Numbered from the stretch's first letter, positions 1-29,123 are shown. The stretch is 64,000 bases of DNA from Thamnaconus septentrionalis (GCA_009823395.1 CM020506.1:18789001-18853000); one strand, 5' to 3'. A program made the numbers and translations. The notes: generated by a model from the sequence alone, not told the origin.

Positions 1-5144
<5,144 letters not shown>

Positions 5145-5217
5145 ACTTCAGCCTTGATGAGACACAGTGCAAGAAATCATACAATATGGTGTTTTTGTCT
5201 GACGGTCCAAAGGTTTT

Positions 5218-5223
5218 AATAAA
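5218..5223 (+). terminator. Poly(A) signal of the upstream myosin gene
   Basis: AATAAA lies 74 bases after the TAA stop at 5142-5144, a typical short myosin heavy chain 3' UTR. No other strong signal lies closer. Confidence 0.75.
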
Positions 5224-5830
5224 TTAATGTCCAAGTAACTCATATCAAGCTGCTTCTCGTCATAATTTCCAAACTCACATTGTATTACCAGTAGCAAAGT
5301 GTGAATGTACATTTTACAACAAAGTCAAAGTTAACTGAGGTATAAACACACAATTTCAGGAACGGCATGAGCTGAAGAGTATTTTTCAGAAAGCCCTACA
5401 AGAGCATGTAGAATGTAGAACCTTTGATTTGGAAGCATATTTTATGTTTATGTTTTACATTTTTCTTATATTTTCTTCTCCCAACTGCCAAAAATCAAAA
5501 TCAAATTTTTGTACTACTTTACTACTCCTTTACTACTTTCACATTCTCCTTGTATTGCATCAAACAAAGTTGGAGATGCATTTTAGAGGAAGCGCCATCA
5601 TTCAGAGTAACATTTGTCAACCGAAGCCTCTCAGCACATTAGGAGTCCTCCAGGTTACACTAACTGCAAATCTTTGCCTTGTGGTGATAATGTTTCTAAC
5701 CGTCTGGTGCCCTCGCTCGTGTTCCTCACAACACTTGTCACTTGTCCCACCATGTCAAGTTGGTGGTCCGGGATAAAAATAGACCAATTAGAAGACCATG
5801 TCATGCGCGCGAATGACATTGTGCCGGCAC

Positions 5831-5962
<132 letters not shown>

Positions 5963-8900
5963 CATTAAATATAAAAACGAATTTTACAGATTTTTCTTAA
6001 CTTGAAAGGTAGTATCTTTACTGGAATGCACTGTAACAGGGTTGTTAAAAATGTCAATTCTTTGGGTTGAGTTTATTTCATTGTTGGAAGCAAAGTGACA
6101 AGTTAGATGTTTCAACAGGAGTATATGGTTGGTTTAGACACCATGGCCATATTAACCAACAGATACACAGCCAGAAGACATAAATGTAAAGAAATGTCAT
6201 GTAGTAGCAGCTACTCCATTAATGTCTCAGTGTTGGTATTTACTTAATCCAATATTTGCATTTGTCAGGCATCCAAAACACGTCATCTGTATCATCACAC
6301 ACACGATAACCATTCTGGTCAAGTCACTTTTATGAAAGTCTAGAATCAGGGAAAAGTTCTGGTTTGTTTGTATTGAACATCAGGTCATTGCAAGATCTCA
6401 CTTGTCCAGGTCAACACAGTCTTCTCAGAGCGGAGCTGCAGACGATCAATCCAGTCGCCTTGAACTCAGCACCCAAATTCTGGTGAACATCAGAGTATTC
6501 ATTTTGCTTTTTAATTATACAATTTCATTTCATAGCCAGACTCTTAAGATATTTCGAGGATTAATAGCTTTGTTTACTCAGACATCGCAATTACAAGTCA
6601 CAGACCGGATTTATTGTGTTTGTTATATTTGAAATCAAGCTACAGTCTCCAATGAGAGTTGCAAACAGCAGCGCCCTCTTGTCCAGCAGCATACTTAATA
6701 GGGAAGAACGCCTTTCATATCAAAGGCAGTCCCACAATATGACTTGAGGCAGTGACAAATGTTTGAGCTCTGCGAGCATTGCTGAGGAGACAGCTATATT
6801 TGTATTTCTTCCAAATAAGCCCTTCCAGCAGCATGACAGATCAAGTATCACATTTTTATTGAATATATAGTCCTGTTTTGCCGGGTGTGAAGTCCTCAGT
6901 ATTTATCTTCTAATGCCGCTGCTGTAGCCGTGTCTCCTTTCAACAAGGAAAGTATGTCAACTACTGCACATCATATAACATGATCCCCTTCTTGCCACAG
7001 ATGGGGAACAAACACTTGACTTAGGGGAAGGTCAAGCTGCAAACCCAGCCTTGTCTTCAGTACATCTGTCACGGCCCCCAGTGCTAGGAGTCCATTTAAA
7101 GAAAGGGTTTAAAAATACATCTGCACCCTTGAGACAACACGAGGGCTCACACTGATCTAGTCACCTGTTTGTCGCACATTCCCACAGTTTTAGACAATGG
7201 AACCACCACCGAGGTTTCTGTCTCCTGTCTCCTGTCTAACAAGCAGCAGCATTTTTGGGAGACGAAATATGTGGGACGTGATCAGCAAGTGGGGTATGTG
7301 AGGGTCACTCACAACAAACAGTTGTGACTTGACCTCGGAAATAAAGTTATGTGCTGTGTTTTAACCTAGGAGGGTCAACGAGACACATTGGGTGACCCTT
7401 GGCAATGTTAAGTATGCAGAGCAGTAATCAGGTCTGCTGAAAAGGGCCACGAGTGAAAGTGTTAAGTCTGACTAGAAAATTCAGAATCTGGTGTCCTGAC
7501 ATCTCAGGTTTGAGTGATTTTTGTTTCTGCTTGGAGATGCAGACACATCAAAATATGACATAAGAACGTTTCAGAGTAAAGTTGAATCTTACTAGATTAT
7601 GTATAGCTGCCAACATTTCATTGCTCCAAAGACTGAAACAATAAGAATTGTAACTGAAAAAGAAAAATATCAACAACCAACAAAGCAACTTATAATCACT
7701 GTCAAACTGTCAAGTCAAAAGCATTTGGACAAAGACTTTGTCCCTGAAGTCATTCGTCTGATTGGAACATACATTTTCAGTTACACAGGTGAGAATCTTG
7801 TTACCTGTCAAGTATTGGATGACATTAAAGGGCCAGGGTTCGAGATTTAGTTGCATCTAGTGGTAAGAAAGCATATAGGATTTTTTTTTTATTTCATGAA
7901 TTAACTTATGTCCATTGTCATCTTGACAGCTGCTGTCAAACTATATCTTTTTATAGACAATTCCAATGATAACCTCTGTTTTCTGAATTCCTGTTTGTTT
8001 TCACCTAATTTTATACCTGCTGTGATGTCAATGTGTAATTACATGATCATGAACAGACGTTTTGTGTGGCAACGTTCTGGCTTGCTGTAGAAATGAGGTG
8101 GTTCAACGTGGCTGCCAGCTGAACTTGAACTAGCTCTTTATGATCACCATTGATCAAAGTCCATCATGTATAAACTAAATACAATTCCATTTGTAAATTT
8201 TATTGTTTAAGCGCATTGTTATTTATTTTTAAAAACCAGCTGTTTCTGTGTTGTGACAGCCATGATGTTTATGACCATCCTCAGCAGCCTGTCACTCCCT
8301 GACGGGCAGGTCTGTCATCAGTTTAAGCTACAGGATTATCACAAACTCATAAAGTGAAAGGAAAAACTGCTGTATGACCCCGTTAAGCACTAAATACTTG
8401 TCGTTCCTCAGAGGAGCTGTGAGACGTTAAGAGAAAGTTGCAGTTCAAAGGTTTTGACAGTCCTGCGTCTACAAGTAATTTGATAATCATGGTGCCTAAT
8501 GAGTGTTTGCATTGCCTCATTATTTTCTCTTTAAAATAAAACCATAATATATACTGTTGAGTGTTACAACAGCCACTATCTCCAACTGGAAGAAGGATGC
8601 ACAATATACTGCAGGTTATTTCTTTATTTGTACGACACACTGCCAGTCATCACATTGAAACTTGCAGTATCAAAAGGAAAGAGGATACAGACAACAGAGG
8701 GACAAACTGTAGGTCCACTATAAATACACTGATTAATACACAAAGATGTGACCCAGATATATAGCCGGAGGTGTATGTACAATAACAGAGGAGCCTTACA
8801 TTCATCACCTGACTCTGCGATCAGGCTGATACAGCTGTGGGGCTAAATAAAGGACTCCTTTACTCAGAAAGTATAAATAACACCAGGTAGACACTGGCCT

Positions 8901-9635
8901 CCTTGCTGAGAACAAGTGTCTTGCACTGCGTGCCAATAACGCTCCATATTAAACTTGAGTTACGCACCACTAGGGACAAAATATTGTCCCCACCAAGTGC
9001 TACATTCAAGGGAAGATATTTGGAGTTGGATGTCTAGTATGAAGAAGGCTCAGCATCCACCTGCTCTTAGTGCCCTCTTTGATGAAGAAGGCTTCTATAG
9101 AATTGATTATGTATTTGATGTTATTCAACATAAAATATGTAATTCTATATATTATATATTATATATATTGTATTGTATTTTTTTCAATACATTGAACATT
9201 TTGATATATAAATGAGACATTGACAACAAATAACTAAATACCTGTTTTCTATATGTGTTGAATATGAACAGTATCGGAGAGATTTTATACCTACCAGCCA
9301 GCTTTCCTCTCTGTCGGCGGAGTGTGAATGACGTTGAGCTGTTCCTGTTCTTCTTATAGTACTTTAAACACAGGCTTTGCTCCAGAATTGCCCCTATAAT
9401 AATACACAATTTTGATTGCGGCACGATGTGGGCAGGATGACAGGATAATAAAATGTAAACCAAAAAACAAACAAACAGATTTCTCAAATGTTATATGGGC
9501 TACAAAGAAATTTACATTAAACCGTTTTATGTGAGCCACTTTGGTATGATGGGAACTTCTCCAAGGACACATATGTCATGACATACCTACCACATAAATA
9601 TCTCAACAAAGGAGACAACGGAGGAAATTAAAGCA

Positions 9636-9645
9636 CTATAAATAA
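9636..9645 (+). promoter_or_regulatory. MEF2-type A/T element
   Basis: CTATAAATAA fits the MEF2 consensus YTAWWWWTAR exactly, about 850 bases upstream of the TATA box of the downstream myosin gene. MEF2 sites with E-boxes drive fast myosin promoters; E-box candidates CAACTG and CACCTG lie near 9783 and 10092. A short A/T site can occur by chance. Confidence 0.35.
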
Positions 9646-10482
9646 AAGTGTTGTTTTTCCTTCTATTGTCCTTCCTCCCAACTGAACAAATCTAATTAAG
9701 TCTGGGATTTGGCAAAACGCAGACCTCAGTGAGTGTATCTGTGATCAGGCGGGTATCTTTATTTCCACGGGCTCTGAGATGAGCAACTGTTGGGCCCATC
9801 CTGCTCCTTTGTCACAGGAAAGACTTGCAAGGCTTCTGCAGCCGAATGCCAGTGACACATGAGCTTCTCCGCGGCTAAAGTCAGATCCTCTGCAGTGCCA
9901 AGGCGCATTAAAGAGATTATTGTATAGTCCAAAACAATGTCTGAACCTCAGAGGCCAATACGGCTGCCAGAACAATGTTTTCACAAGGTTAAAAATGCGG
10001 CATTGAATGTGTCTTGATCTATTTTTACATTTTATAACAATAGTTAAACCTTTTTTTTGTGTAAAACTGCCTCCCTTCATACTGGCGTTGACACCTGTTT
10101 GATGCAAGCCTCCAAGACATAAAATACAAATTAACATCTCATTCATGGCTTGTGAAAACTCTGTTTTTAAATTTTGGTTTGTGATGCTGACCTACGCTGG
10201 TAACTGCACTAATGAGGAGCAATTTGATCTTACCAGTCGACCAGTTATTTCTGTCAGTTCAAGTACTTTGATATGTTTGTAGTTATGTCCCACTGAAACT
10301 CTTCAACAACGTCTGAATTCTTTGAGTCATAACTTGAGCTTTAGGTGAAGGTGATTAAGGTGATGCGCTGCAGTAAAGTATGGCTTTTATCACAACAGAA
10401 GCAAAGAAAATATCCAAGCCAGGAGATTAACAGTGCATGCCCAAATAAAGGATGTCACGTCTTGTGAGTAAGCACTCATCCC

Positions 10483-10489
10483 TATATAA
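10483..10489 (+). promoter_or_regulatory. TATA box of the complete myosin heavy chain gene
   Basis: TATATAA lies about 25-30 bases before the likely start of a short noncoding exon with a good donor at 10536. A CArG-like CCAAATAAAGG lies about 40 bases further upstream, at 10441-10451. The layout (TATA, two noncoding exons, then the ATG exon) matches vertebrate skeletal myosin heavy chain genes. Transcription should start near 10513; the exact base cannot be read. Confidence 0.8.
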
Positions 10490-10512
10490 GAAGGCAGGCT
10501 GTACTTCCCCAA

Positions 10513-10535
10513 GGACTGACAGAGCACCACTCAAG
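10513..10535 (+). other. Noncoding 5' exon 1 of the myosin gene
   Basis: The 3' end is fixed by the donor CTCAAG|GTGAGC. The 5' boundary is estimated from the TATA box and could shift by several bases. Confidence 0.6.
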
Positions 10536-10728
10536 GTGAGCCAGTTTAAGTCTTTTATTAGCAGAAGGGAAGGCAGCAGCTTAATGAACAATTCAGGGCA
10601 CTTATTGCCAAGAGCACAGAGTGAAGACTCAAGTGTACAGTGCGTGCGTGTGTTGGGATTAATTTTCTTACGTGGCTTGGAATACTTTAAACATAGATAT
10701 TGCCAAAACAATTTGCTTCTTTTTGCAG

Positions 10729-10777
10729 TATCCTCATTGTGCCATCAACATCTGTTCTTCTGAAGGAAGGGGACAAG
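10729..10777 (+). other. Noncoding 5' exon 2 of the myosin gene
   Basis: Bounded by a pyrimidine-rich acceptor (TTTTTGCAG) and the donor GACAAG|GTAATT. Skeletal myosin genes normally have a second untranslated exon in this position. Confidence 0.65.
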
Positions 10778-10991
10778 GTAATTGATTCGATCACTGTTTC
10801 TTCTTCACAATCTAAACAAATATCACCTGCTTCTCATTCCATTAATATATACAAGCACAACAAAAAAGAAGAAAAATTAAAATGACAAAAAAGTGCTTAC
10901 CCAAATAACGTTTAATGGCAAATATTTGTCACCTTAGTCAGTGGTTCATTACTTACTTGGAATGACTTTGTCCTTCTCTTTTAATATGTAA

Positions 10992-11003
10992 AATATATAT
11001 ATA

Positions 11004-11066
<63 letters not shown>
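10992..11066. repeat. (AT)n microsatellite in the 5' UTR intron
   Basis: About 75 bases of AT repeat broken once by GTGTGT, ending about 70 bases before the acceptor of the ATG exon. Confidence 0.97.
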
Positions 11067-11074
<8 letters not shown>

Positions 11075-11152
11075 TTTCATTAAAAAAAAATTAATAAATA
11101 AGAAAAATAAAATAACTGCTCTGTTCTCACCAACTTATAGTAAAACGTCATC

Positions 11153-21586
<10,434 letters not shown>

Positions 21587-21668
21587 ACCACAAGTTGCTG
21601 ACAGATCATAAGAGAATCATAAAATATGATTTTCATCGAACTGTCACTGTTAAACATCGTAGATGTAT

Positions 21669-21674
21669 AATAAA
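21669..21674 (+). terminator. Poly(A) signal of the complete myosin gene
   Basis: AATAAA lies 83 bases after the TAA stop, at a position comparable to that in the upstream paralog. Confidence 0.8.
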
Positions 21675-21949
21675 GAAATCTATCACCAGTTTGCTGCCTC
21701 TTTTCCTCTTTTCTCTTTTTCCATGACAGATTTCTTGGCACTGCCTTGAATTTGAAAACCATTTTGGTGTGTTAGATCTCTGATGTGAGTTTGAGACTGT
21801 GAAGCAAAAGCCGTACAGGACCATTTGTCTTTCTTTGTTGGAACTTCAATTCTGCAAAACAAGTTTTTTTCAGTCATAATTTGATTGACTCTCAAAATTA
21901 AAGAGGAAACTTTTTTTCTTGAGATGTATATATATATATATACTGTATA

Positions 21950-21955
21950 TAAAAA

Positions 21956-21987
<32 letters not shown>

Positions 21988-22191
21988 GTGTGTGTGTATA
22001 CATATATATATACAATTGTAGCTGCTGTTGTAGGATGACATGATGACATGATTATATGATATGAATATATATACATACACACATATGTGTATATATACTG
22101 TCGACAGATAGATGGATAGATAGATAGATAGATACCGTAGATAGATACATAGATAGATAGAATTCTGGGCTTAGTGTCAACCAACTCTGCA
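21950..22191. repeat. Microsatellite-rich unit, duplicate copy 1
   Basis: Starts in (GT)n, runs through a unique core containing GTAGCTGCTGTTGTAGGATG, then a GATA run, and ends at CCAACTCTGCA. A nearly identical copy starts at 22773 in the same orientation. Confidence 0.9.
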
Positions 22192-22204
22192 TATGAAAAT
22201 AAGA

Positions 22205-22210
<6 letters not shown>

Positions 22211-22267
<57 letters not shown>
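22211..22267. repeat. (AT)n microsatellite
   Basis: Pure AT run of about 56 bases directly abutting the SINE that follows. Confidence 0.97.
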
Positions 22268-22269
<2 letters not shown>

Positions 22270-22574
22270 CGACACGGTGGCGCAGTGGTTAGCGCTGCCG
22301 CCTCACAGCAAGAAGGTCCTGGGTTCGATTCCGGGCCTGGGACCTTTCTGTGTGGAGTTTGCATGTTCTCCCCGTGTCTGCGTGGGTTCTCTCGGGTTCT
22401 CCGGCTTCCTCCCACACTCCAAAAACATGCATGTGAGGTCAATTGAACATTCTAAATTGTCCCGTGAGTGTGAATGGTGTTTGCATGTGGTGATGAATGG
22501 TTGTTTGTCACCCTAAGACAGCGTCACCCTGAATTGGAATAAGCGGGTATAGAAGATGAATGAATGAATGAATG
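22268..22574 (+). mobile_element. tRNA-derived SINE with (GAAT)n tail, copy A
   Basis: The head carries a pol III A box TGGCGCAGTGG (22278-22288) and a B box GGTTCGATTCC (22322-22332), spaced as in a tRNA gene. A conserved body follows, then an LINE-like tail ending in four GAAT/GAATG units. Compared with copy 35994-36372, the tail region is internally shortened. It inserted into AT-repeat DNA downstream of the myosin gene. Confidence 0.88.
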
Positions 22575-22715
22575 TATACATATACAGTATATACATGCAT
22601 CTGAAATTACTTCTATACCATTTCAATGAAGAGCAATACTTTTCAATAAGTTATTCCTCTGAGCTATTTCAGAATCCTTTACACACACACACGCGAGCGC
22701 ACCACACACACTCAT

Positions 22716-22772
<57 letters not shown>

Positions 22773-22773
<1 letters not shown>

Positions 22774-22776
22774 AAA

Positions 22777-22808
<32 letters not shown>

Positions 22809-23007
22809 GTGTGTGTATATATATATACAATTGTAGCTGCTGTTGTAGGATGACATGATGACATGATTATATGATATGAATATATATACATACACACATA
22901 TATGTATATATACTGTCGACAGATAGATGGATAGATAGATAGATAGATACCGTAGATAGATACATAGATAGATAGAATTCTGGGCTTCAGTGTCAACCAA
23001 CTCTGCA
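22773..23007. repeat. Microsatellite-rich unit, duplicate copy 2
   Basis: Second copy of the unit at 21950-22191, offset by about 815 bases, with small indels only in its simple-repeat parts. A (TA)n run of about 48 bases precedes it. Confidence 0.9.
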
Positions 23008-26000
23008 GTGAAAAACAAGAACACACTTCAACCACAATTTTGAGACTCAACAACACTCAACAAGTGTTAATCTGTATATTCAGTGTGCTTCCAAATTGTT
23101 GGCAAAGTTGCAATAAAGACGAAAACAATTTTGTTGCTCCACTGTCTCAAAAGTTGCACTGGTCCTTTTAGGGCGGATCAGCCATCTGCTGTCCTCGCAA
23201 GTTAATGATTGCATCAAATGACAGTGGCTTTCTGCTGCCATGCATCACAACACAATCGCTCATTTCTCTGCAGTCTTTCTTTACTTTGAACACAATTTTG
23301 GGTAAATATATTTTAAAGTTACTGAAATAAAGTGTAATATTTTCACTTTCACATTGAAATTTTTCCCTGTCAAGGTTCTGTGGGTGGCAATAACTGGTAA
23401 TAACACCAACCAATCAAATTGTATTCAAAAGAACAAATCAATAATAATGACATAAAACCTGTTGAGGGGCTAATTTCTACTTAGTACACAACAGCCTCAG
23501 CTTTATATGTCACTGGTCAACAAAATTTCAACTGATAAGAAATATAGAATTTTATACCTGCTTTTTCATACCTAAATCCCAAAGAGGACTCTTAATCAGC
23601 ACCAGTATCTGACACTTTTCAGAACAAAACTCATCAATATTGCTTTACAACCCCAAAAAGAAATATAGTATCTCACATGTCAGTCAAAAGCAGTTATCGT
23701 AGGTCCTTGATTAACCAAAAATAATACTAAATTCTGGACACATCTGATGTCATTTGAATTAACTCCCTCTTTCTAAAATTTGACTTGATAAAAAAGTAAT
23801 TTTCTTTACCCAAAGCGAATGCCCCAAAGTGGACCATCGTCACTCCTCATCATCTCCTCAAAACGTTTCGTCTGTGCAGCCTCTGTGTTGTGCACTCAGT
23901 GAGACGAGCCTTGCTGTTCTGCTGCTTATACCTCACTTGATGGAATAAAAACACAATAAGCTTTGCCAAACACTCATGATATGATTTCACTGCTAAATCG
24001 GAACCTGTATGCCTCCATAAGCCGTGTACCAAGGCACGGTGCCTGCTGGGTTGAAGGCATCCCATAAACATCCCATAATCCAAACAGGACTATGGGGAGC
24101 AGCTGACCTGCAGGGATGGTGGTGAATCAATGGAGCCAAAACATCCCATGCTGCCACCAGGAGCTTTAAGTGTCCACGGATGTGGCCAAAAAAATATCGC
24201 CTTTCCCCTGAAGGCCTCAAGTCACTGCATGAAGCATTTACTGACAGATATTATGAGCAAATGGGTGCAATGAATCATGCGAGTTGCACGCCTCCTGGAT
24301 CCCTCGGCGGGTCCCAACTGAGCCACTCTAAATTCATATTATAATCCCTGACAGCTGACAGAGCCTCCCTGCATCAGATAATGGCAGCATGATGACCTCC
24401 TCACTGTGTCATTGTATTTTTAGCCGTTTACACAAACCTGAGACAAAAGGGAAGCTTACGTGTCCTGAAACACATAACTGGTGAGGTTTGAAATGGAGGG
24501 CATTAGCATTTAGTACCAAACTGATTTATTATCATCATGTTAAATGGTTGTTTCTAAAAGACAATATTTGCATGAAACAAGAAACGCTGTCTTAATTTTT
24601 TTGAAAAAAATATGCTGTTTCTTGAATATGTATGAAGTTTATAGATAAAGATACACAATAATACACAAAAAACTACAGTTGAATGAAAAATAAAGATTTA
24701 AAGATGGAAATGATGTATAACCATTGATAGTTCATAACAAAAATTGTCCTCGGTTTAGGGCTAATAAACTGCGGAAGAATATAACTATAAAACTTGAAAG
24801 GTAAGTTTTTTAGATGATTTGTGCTAGATTTTTGCTAATTACACCTTTAACATGTGTGTATATATGTGTATACATATAAATATATATATACACACACATA
24901 TATATTCATAATGAAATCTCATCATCAATAACAATTCACAGCTGAAGTGAAAAATATCAATAGCATTTAATCGACAAAGATATAAACATTTAAATATCCA
25001 TTTTGTAATGTGGCTGACAAAATCTTTACAAAGTTGGCCTTCATCTTCTGCTGACTGTCACGTCGTCCATACAAAAATGAGACGGCATTGGGGACTGGCA
25101 CAAAGAGAGGAAACTGTCCCAAGTAAACAATGATGAGGTCAGCAAAATGAAAAGCAAACGTTACAGCAGAAAAGTTCAACATTCTCATCTTTTGATGACC
25201 GGTAAATGAAAGTAGACAAAGACGTACAGTAAAGTTCTCATTTCGTTGCCTGTTACACTTTTTTTCTTCTTATAAACACTCGCACAAGTTTCGAGATTTC
25301 ATCTCTTTCTGGTCAAGAATCACTCACGTTACCCAAATAAATAATCAAATAAATCAAACAATATCTAGATAAAGAAATAAGCAACACTTAAATCTACTTG
25401 GTAAACAAAGTAAAGTGATAAAGGGCTGTCCCCACGTGCCACTCCTTTGCTTGTTTCCAATCCAGTATTGAAATACATAAATCATCTCGGTGATTTATGA
25501 TTAATCTTTTGATGTCACTTTTTTTGTCACAAGCAAAGTTAAAATCAGGCAGTAAGATGCTCCTAGCTATGGAACGGATCTGTGCTTGTCGTTGCAGAAG
25601 ACCTAAACTGCAAACACTGACAGTTGTCGTAGGCTTCACTGAAGTCAAACTTCCAGCTACATTGACTTCACACACTGGAGAAGAGCTGAAAGGTCGCTGC
25701 AATTTGCTCAAACAACCACAGGGGGCGCTCTTGGCTCTGCACCCCCTTTCCCCGCCTCCTTCGCGACATTTCTGGAACTGAGTGTGGAATGTAAGACATC
25801 CATATGTACACAGATCTGTTCAAAGTATCATGCAAATAAATACTGGTAAATTTTAAAACAGAAGTACAACAACAACCTCAACGGCAGTAACACAGAGTAT
25901 CAGGAGTTGCCACGAAACATCTTCGCTTCCATGTACGACAGAGCTGGGTGACAGACGCAATATAACTCGGAGTTGATACTGCGGGTCTAAGAGTAGAAGC

Positions 26001-26940
26001 TTCTATTTTGTTTTTGTTTTTGTTTTTTTTTGTTGTTTGCTTTTGTTGTCGAGCGGCGTTCCGTTGAGGTCGTCAAAAACCATGTTGAGCTAAAATCTGC
26101 ACCTCGGCGACCCCCACCATGCTCGGGGGCCACCACACGGATGCACAACAGTAGCTAAATACTGTACATAAACATTCGCTCCATACGGTCAGTACCAAAG
26201 GAAAAGTACATGTTTAAGACAGGCTTCAAATATAGAAGAATATACAGCAAAAGATGGCCAGAGTGAATGTAAGGTCGTGGACAGTGTCTGTGCTTTGATT
26301 CAAGGCTGTAGAGAGACGCGGGACAGAAGGGCAGCAGGGCGCGAGCGTCTCGTGATCAGTCCACGAGAAGGCAGGAGGAGAGGCCAGCAGCTCCGCTCGC
26401 TCCTCATGTGCTCTTTTTTCTTTTTTTGTATTTTTGTTTTTACGACCGCACTGTTGAAGGAGTGCGCCGGCGGCCTTCTTCACACCTCCTCCACGGCAGC
26501 CCCTGAAAAGTGACTCTCAGCAGGGCTACAGGATGAGAAGTCCACATGTCTTGGATACAAATGTCCCTCTTCCATCCAAAGCGGATGCAACAAGACACTG
26601 CGAAGGTGGAATGGCGATTCACACGGATTCAAAAAGAAATACATTAAGAATAATAATAAAAAAACATTTACCTCTGTGGTCCGAGCCGATCAAACGAGAA
26701 CACAAAAAGACGGGAGCTGGTAAACACAGCTGGGATTTTATCATGCACGTCTCTGCACCTATAACGTAATTTAAACTCCCCGTGCATTATATTTTTTCTC
26801 TATGCATGAGCTGATTTTAATCCTTAAAAAAGCTGCTACTTCTAAAGCGAAGTCACTTATTCACAACCTGATCTCAGTATTGCATTGTGAATTTTGCCTC
26901 TGCTCTGCGGAAAACGGCAAATTTCCCCCAAACTAAACCA

Positions 26941-27014
26941 ATTATTATTATCATTATTATTATTATTATTAGTAGTAGTAGTAGTATTATTATCATTATT
27001 ATTATTATTATTAT
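26941..27014. repeat. (ATT)n/(AGT)n microsatellite
   Basis: Imperfect trinucleotide array in the convergent intergenic region. Confidence 0.9.
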
Positions 27015-29123
27015 ACAATTAATTGTTGGCAACATTATGCAAAATCTCCTAGTTTGTTAGACCTTGTGCTTTTCCATCACATTTAATTAAGATATTTTAA
27101 TGTGGGCTACAGAAAATGTATTCATTCATTTAAGAAACAGTGAGGGGTAATTATCAAGGCCTAATCACTATAGAATTAAATGAACTTAAACCACAGAAGT
27201 AAATATGTATTGACTTTTTTTTTTTTAGGTTAAAAGCTTGGATTTAACCTGTGCTGCAAATGATGCCACCTTTCATGTTTGGAGAGTCACATTAAAAGTC
27301 CAACTTGAACATAGTATATACATAACATAGTATAACATAGTATGTATATAACTAAACATATTATACTGCGTTATCCTACCATTGTGCCTTGCAGTCTTGC
27401 TGCTACATCAAAATATTTTACAGAGCCGTAAACAGACTTTGCCATCCCACAGAGCTGTGCATGATAAAATGAAAGTACTCAGTCACAGATGGCCCTCCCT
27501 CTTTTTTGGGACAGCAGGAAAATATCAACAGAGGTTCAAAAAACATCACATACTAATAGCAATAACACTGAAAGCTGTTTGAAGCTACATTCCCCAGACA
27601 GAAGCATACATTTAGTGCATAAATTGAAGTTTATCAAACAGTTGCTGTACAAAATACAAAATAAAGGAAAAAAGCTCCCCGTCAATCAAACAGGTGATGT
27701 CATCAAATGATGTTTAAAAAAAGTGCTACCAACTATGATTTGTGGCAGAGGAAAACTTACGCAACCCTGTGTGTAAATAAAGACACAAATGATAAACTGA
27801 TGTTTGTGATAATTAGATTTGCATTGTGCAACATGATGGTTATAGGAATTGAATTGATTTGCGATGAAAAAATTACTGGTCCTGATCCCTTTTGTTAGAC
27901 ATTTGTCCGACTTTTGAGCCGTCGACAACTGCTATCAGCTGGAAGCACTTTAAGATCACACTCAGTTTGAGACAGCTTAACTTCACCGATCTTCACATTT
28001 AACTATAGTGATATGTTCTACGAGAGTCGTGCCACGGCATCACGGCATGCGTCTCTAATTATTTGGGTTTCCTTCTCATCGAACCAATAAAGCCCAAGTG
28101 CTCTAAGAATGTACCTTTAAGGGAGAAAATACACGTTATCAGAGGAGTCATTCCGGGCCATCAGGTTGGAGTCCTCAGACAGTCCTGGCAAAAGGTCAGA
28201 GGTCGACTGAAAGACACTAAATGAATGTGAGGTTAAGGCCCAGATCTACCTTACAAAGAAAAACAAAAAAACATAGAAAAAAAATCTGCTCCCTTATGTG
28301 CAATGTGACATTGACAGGGGATAGCCATGCTAAGAAAAAAAAAAAACTGGCACAGAGAAGTCGGTAAAAGCAGTAGAGCACGAACAACACAGCAGCAGTG
28401 TCTTTCACATTTTCTGGTGTCACTCAAGTCGTCAACAGCAGTAACAATTAAAGCAAAACCAAACAAATCGAAAACACTGTCCCTTCGTAATGACGTCCCC
28501 CTACATACAACTCTTCTTCCTCTCGATCTGGGTTGTTTTCTACTCACAGGCTGATGGCTGAAATCAAACTTGTGATCCACAGATGGCAGTAAAGCACCGA
28601 GGGTGCTGGAATGCACAATTGTGTGCTGATATCACTGCTGGAGGCAAGTCAATCAAACCCAAAGTGAATCATGTCGGTGTTTTCATTCTGCTATGTTTAA
28701 GAAAGCAAATGTAAAAAGAAACACTGGCAAAAAAAAGCACCTGATACTTAATCCCCAGTGCTCTGGGTGCTAACACTGAAGGGAACCAGTGTAAAAAAAA
28801 GAAAAAGGATTAGGAAAAAAAAAAAAAAAAAAAAAATCGATTCAAGCAGAGTATGCAGGAGACAATGCGACATAAATCAGTGGAGAAAAAAAATCTGGTC
28901 ATAAAATGCATTATTTGGTCTCTTTTGGGGTAAAATGACTGTTTTCAATGATTTGCATGAAGTTTGTTGGCAAGGAAAACTCCTTTAACTTCCTCACTTA
29001 AACATTGCCAGAGAAGTCAATGATTCATTCTACAAAGCAAACAAGCTTGACTTCTCAGATTTCTTCAATTCAACTTGAAACTCTGACACACATCCCTGCT
29101 ACTCTTGCCAGCTGATGATGATG

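Noticed and set aside
22278..22345. tRNA gene
   Set aside because: A and B boxes are present but no cloverleaf with acceptor and anticodon stems can be drawn, and the body continues as a SINE.
22174..22516. SINE-spanning open frames as genes
   Set aside because: They translate the AT repeat and a tRNA-derived SINE with pol III boxes.
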